From: Aeromicrobium tamlense
GTDB lineage: Bacteria; Actinomycetota; Actinomycetes; Propionibacteriales; Nocardioidaceae
Length of the DNA stretch: 64,000 nucleotides
Direction: 5' to 3'
Assembly: GCF_013408555.1 (NCBI RefSeq)
Contig: NZ_JACBZN010000001.1
Coordinates: forward strand, 1,798,001-1,862,000
Positions 63,459-64,000 of this stretch are shown here, piece by piece; the first letter of the stretch is position 1, and each line of letters begins with the position of its first letter. Below the pieces are notes generated by a model. That model was given only the letters and a program-made list of their open reading frames with translations, did not search any database and was not told the origin of the DNA. Position numbers and translations under genes: made by a program.

Positions 63459-64000
63459 TCACTTGACTTCGGTGCGCTGGACCCGCAGGTAGCCCAGCAC
63501 GCCGGGCACGACGACCCAGAGGCAGAACGTGAACGCGAAGCGCAGGTACTCCAGCGCCCCGACGTCGACCGAGTTGCCCATGACGTCCTCGCCTGCGATG
63601 AGAGGCGTGGCCGCGTAGTTGAAGTCCAGCCACGGCAGCAGATCGCGCGCCCAGCCGAACAGGGCCATCAGGATGGGGTACGCCACGAGCGGCAGGATCA
63701 GCGCGACGACGTAGAAGCTGGCCACAGCCGCCGGCGTGTTCAACAGCAGCATCGCGAACGCGAAGGCCATCCAGAAGAACGCCAGCTGCAGCACGACCGT
63801 CCAGAGCAGTTCCTTGCCCGTGAGGTTCCAGACGACGTCGTGGTCGGTCAGCATGCCGTAGAGGACGTTGCCGAGAGCACCGAAGACGGCCGCCAGGACG
63901 AGCGTACCGAGGGCGAGCAGCGTGACGGCGGCGAACTTCGCACCGATGACGCGGCCGCGGTGGGGCTGCAGGCTGAAGGTGGTCAGGTGCGTGCGCTGGC
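63459..64000 (-). CDS. ABC-2 type transporter permease (5' end cut by window edge)
   Basis: An open frame runs from the right edge to a TGA at 63459 with no start needed at the ATG 63854. The reading frame continues upstream as ALGNVLYGMLTD and further to RGRVIGAKFAAVTLLALGTL, the typical cytoplasmic RGR-type segment of ABC-2 permeases. At least four hydrophobic segments are present (LAFFWMAFAFAMLLLNTPAA, ASFYVVALILPLVAYPILMA, FAFTFCLWVVVPGVLGYL). The ATPase partner should lie beyond the edge. Substrate unknown. Confidence 0.8.
   Translation of the reverse strand, partial: QRTHLTTFSLQPHRGRVIGAKFAAVTLLALGTLVLAAVFGALGNVLYGMLTDHDVVWNLTGKELLWTVVLQLAFFWMAFAFAMLLLNTPAAVASFYVVALILPLVAYPILMALFGWARDLLPWLDFNYAATPLIAGEDVMGNSVDVGALEYLRFAFTFCLWVVVPGVLGYLRVQRTEVK

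Overview
The window is a chromosomal segment of a high-GC Gram-positive bacterium. Third codon positions are almost always G or C, GTG and TTG starts are common, and neighbouring genes often overlap as ATGA, GTGA or TGATG. The order ftsK / pgsA / cinA / clgR / DUF3046 / recA / recX, then rnj / dapA / folA / thyA / dapB, pnp / rpsO / ribF / truB / rbfA / infB / ylxR / nusA / rimP / proS / ispG / rseP / dxr is the actinobacterial housekeeping order also known from Mycobacterium (recalled, not searched). A SOS box with the mycobacterial-type core lies upstream of recA. The gene content fits Nocardioidaceae (Aeromicrobium- or Nocardioides-like), but the genus is an inference.

Layout: 1-3.1 kb, tail of an unknown gene and a secreted LVIVD-repeat protein / DUF305 lipoprotein pair; 3.4-6.6 kb, gluABCD glutamate ABC transporter; 6.6-9.1 kb, an amidohydrolase, a DUF4442 protein and an acetyltransferase; 9.2-24.7 kb, DNA repair, division, lipid, RNA-decay and folate/thymidylate genes with small accessory genes (AzlCD exporter, acetyltransferases, thioesterase); 24.7-32.2 kb, dapB and a complete cellobiose-type uptake operon (cebE-cebF-cebG-bglC-cebR-msiK-like) with two perfect CebR-type operators around its promoter; 32.3-36.2 kb, pnp, rpsO, ribF; 36.2-42 kb, a phenylalanine/tyrosine catabolic operon (hpd-hmgA-unknown-fahA-phhA) with a divergent Lrp-type regulator; 42-45.8 kb, a two-component system with an aspartate-rich anchored protein, facing a Ser/Thr kinase and a basic repeat-rich secreted protein; 45.8-63.4 kb, a phospholipase D-like enzyme, the translation block, and the ispG-rseP-dxr block followed by an AMP-binding fragment and an enoyl-CoA hydratase; the right edge cuts an ABC-2 type permease.

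How the genes work together: CebEFG plus the linked ATPase would import a cello-oligosaccharide that BglC hydrolyses, with CebR repressing through the two operators. PhhA, Hpd, HmgA and FahA form most of the phenylalanine to fumarate plus acetoacetate route; the isomerase step is unassigned and a conserved unknown gene sits where it would be useful. The most original signal is a set of 11-bp-spaced direct repeats (CTCAT x2 at 41974-41989; TCACG x3 on the minus strand at 45761-45787) upstream of the two-component operon and of the secreted protein/kinase operon. It suggests that one OmpR-type regulator controls both, and they encode an acidic and a basic envelope protein. No tRNA, rRNA, CRISPR array, insertion sequence or prophage was recognised.
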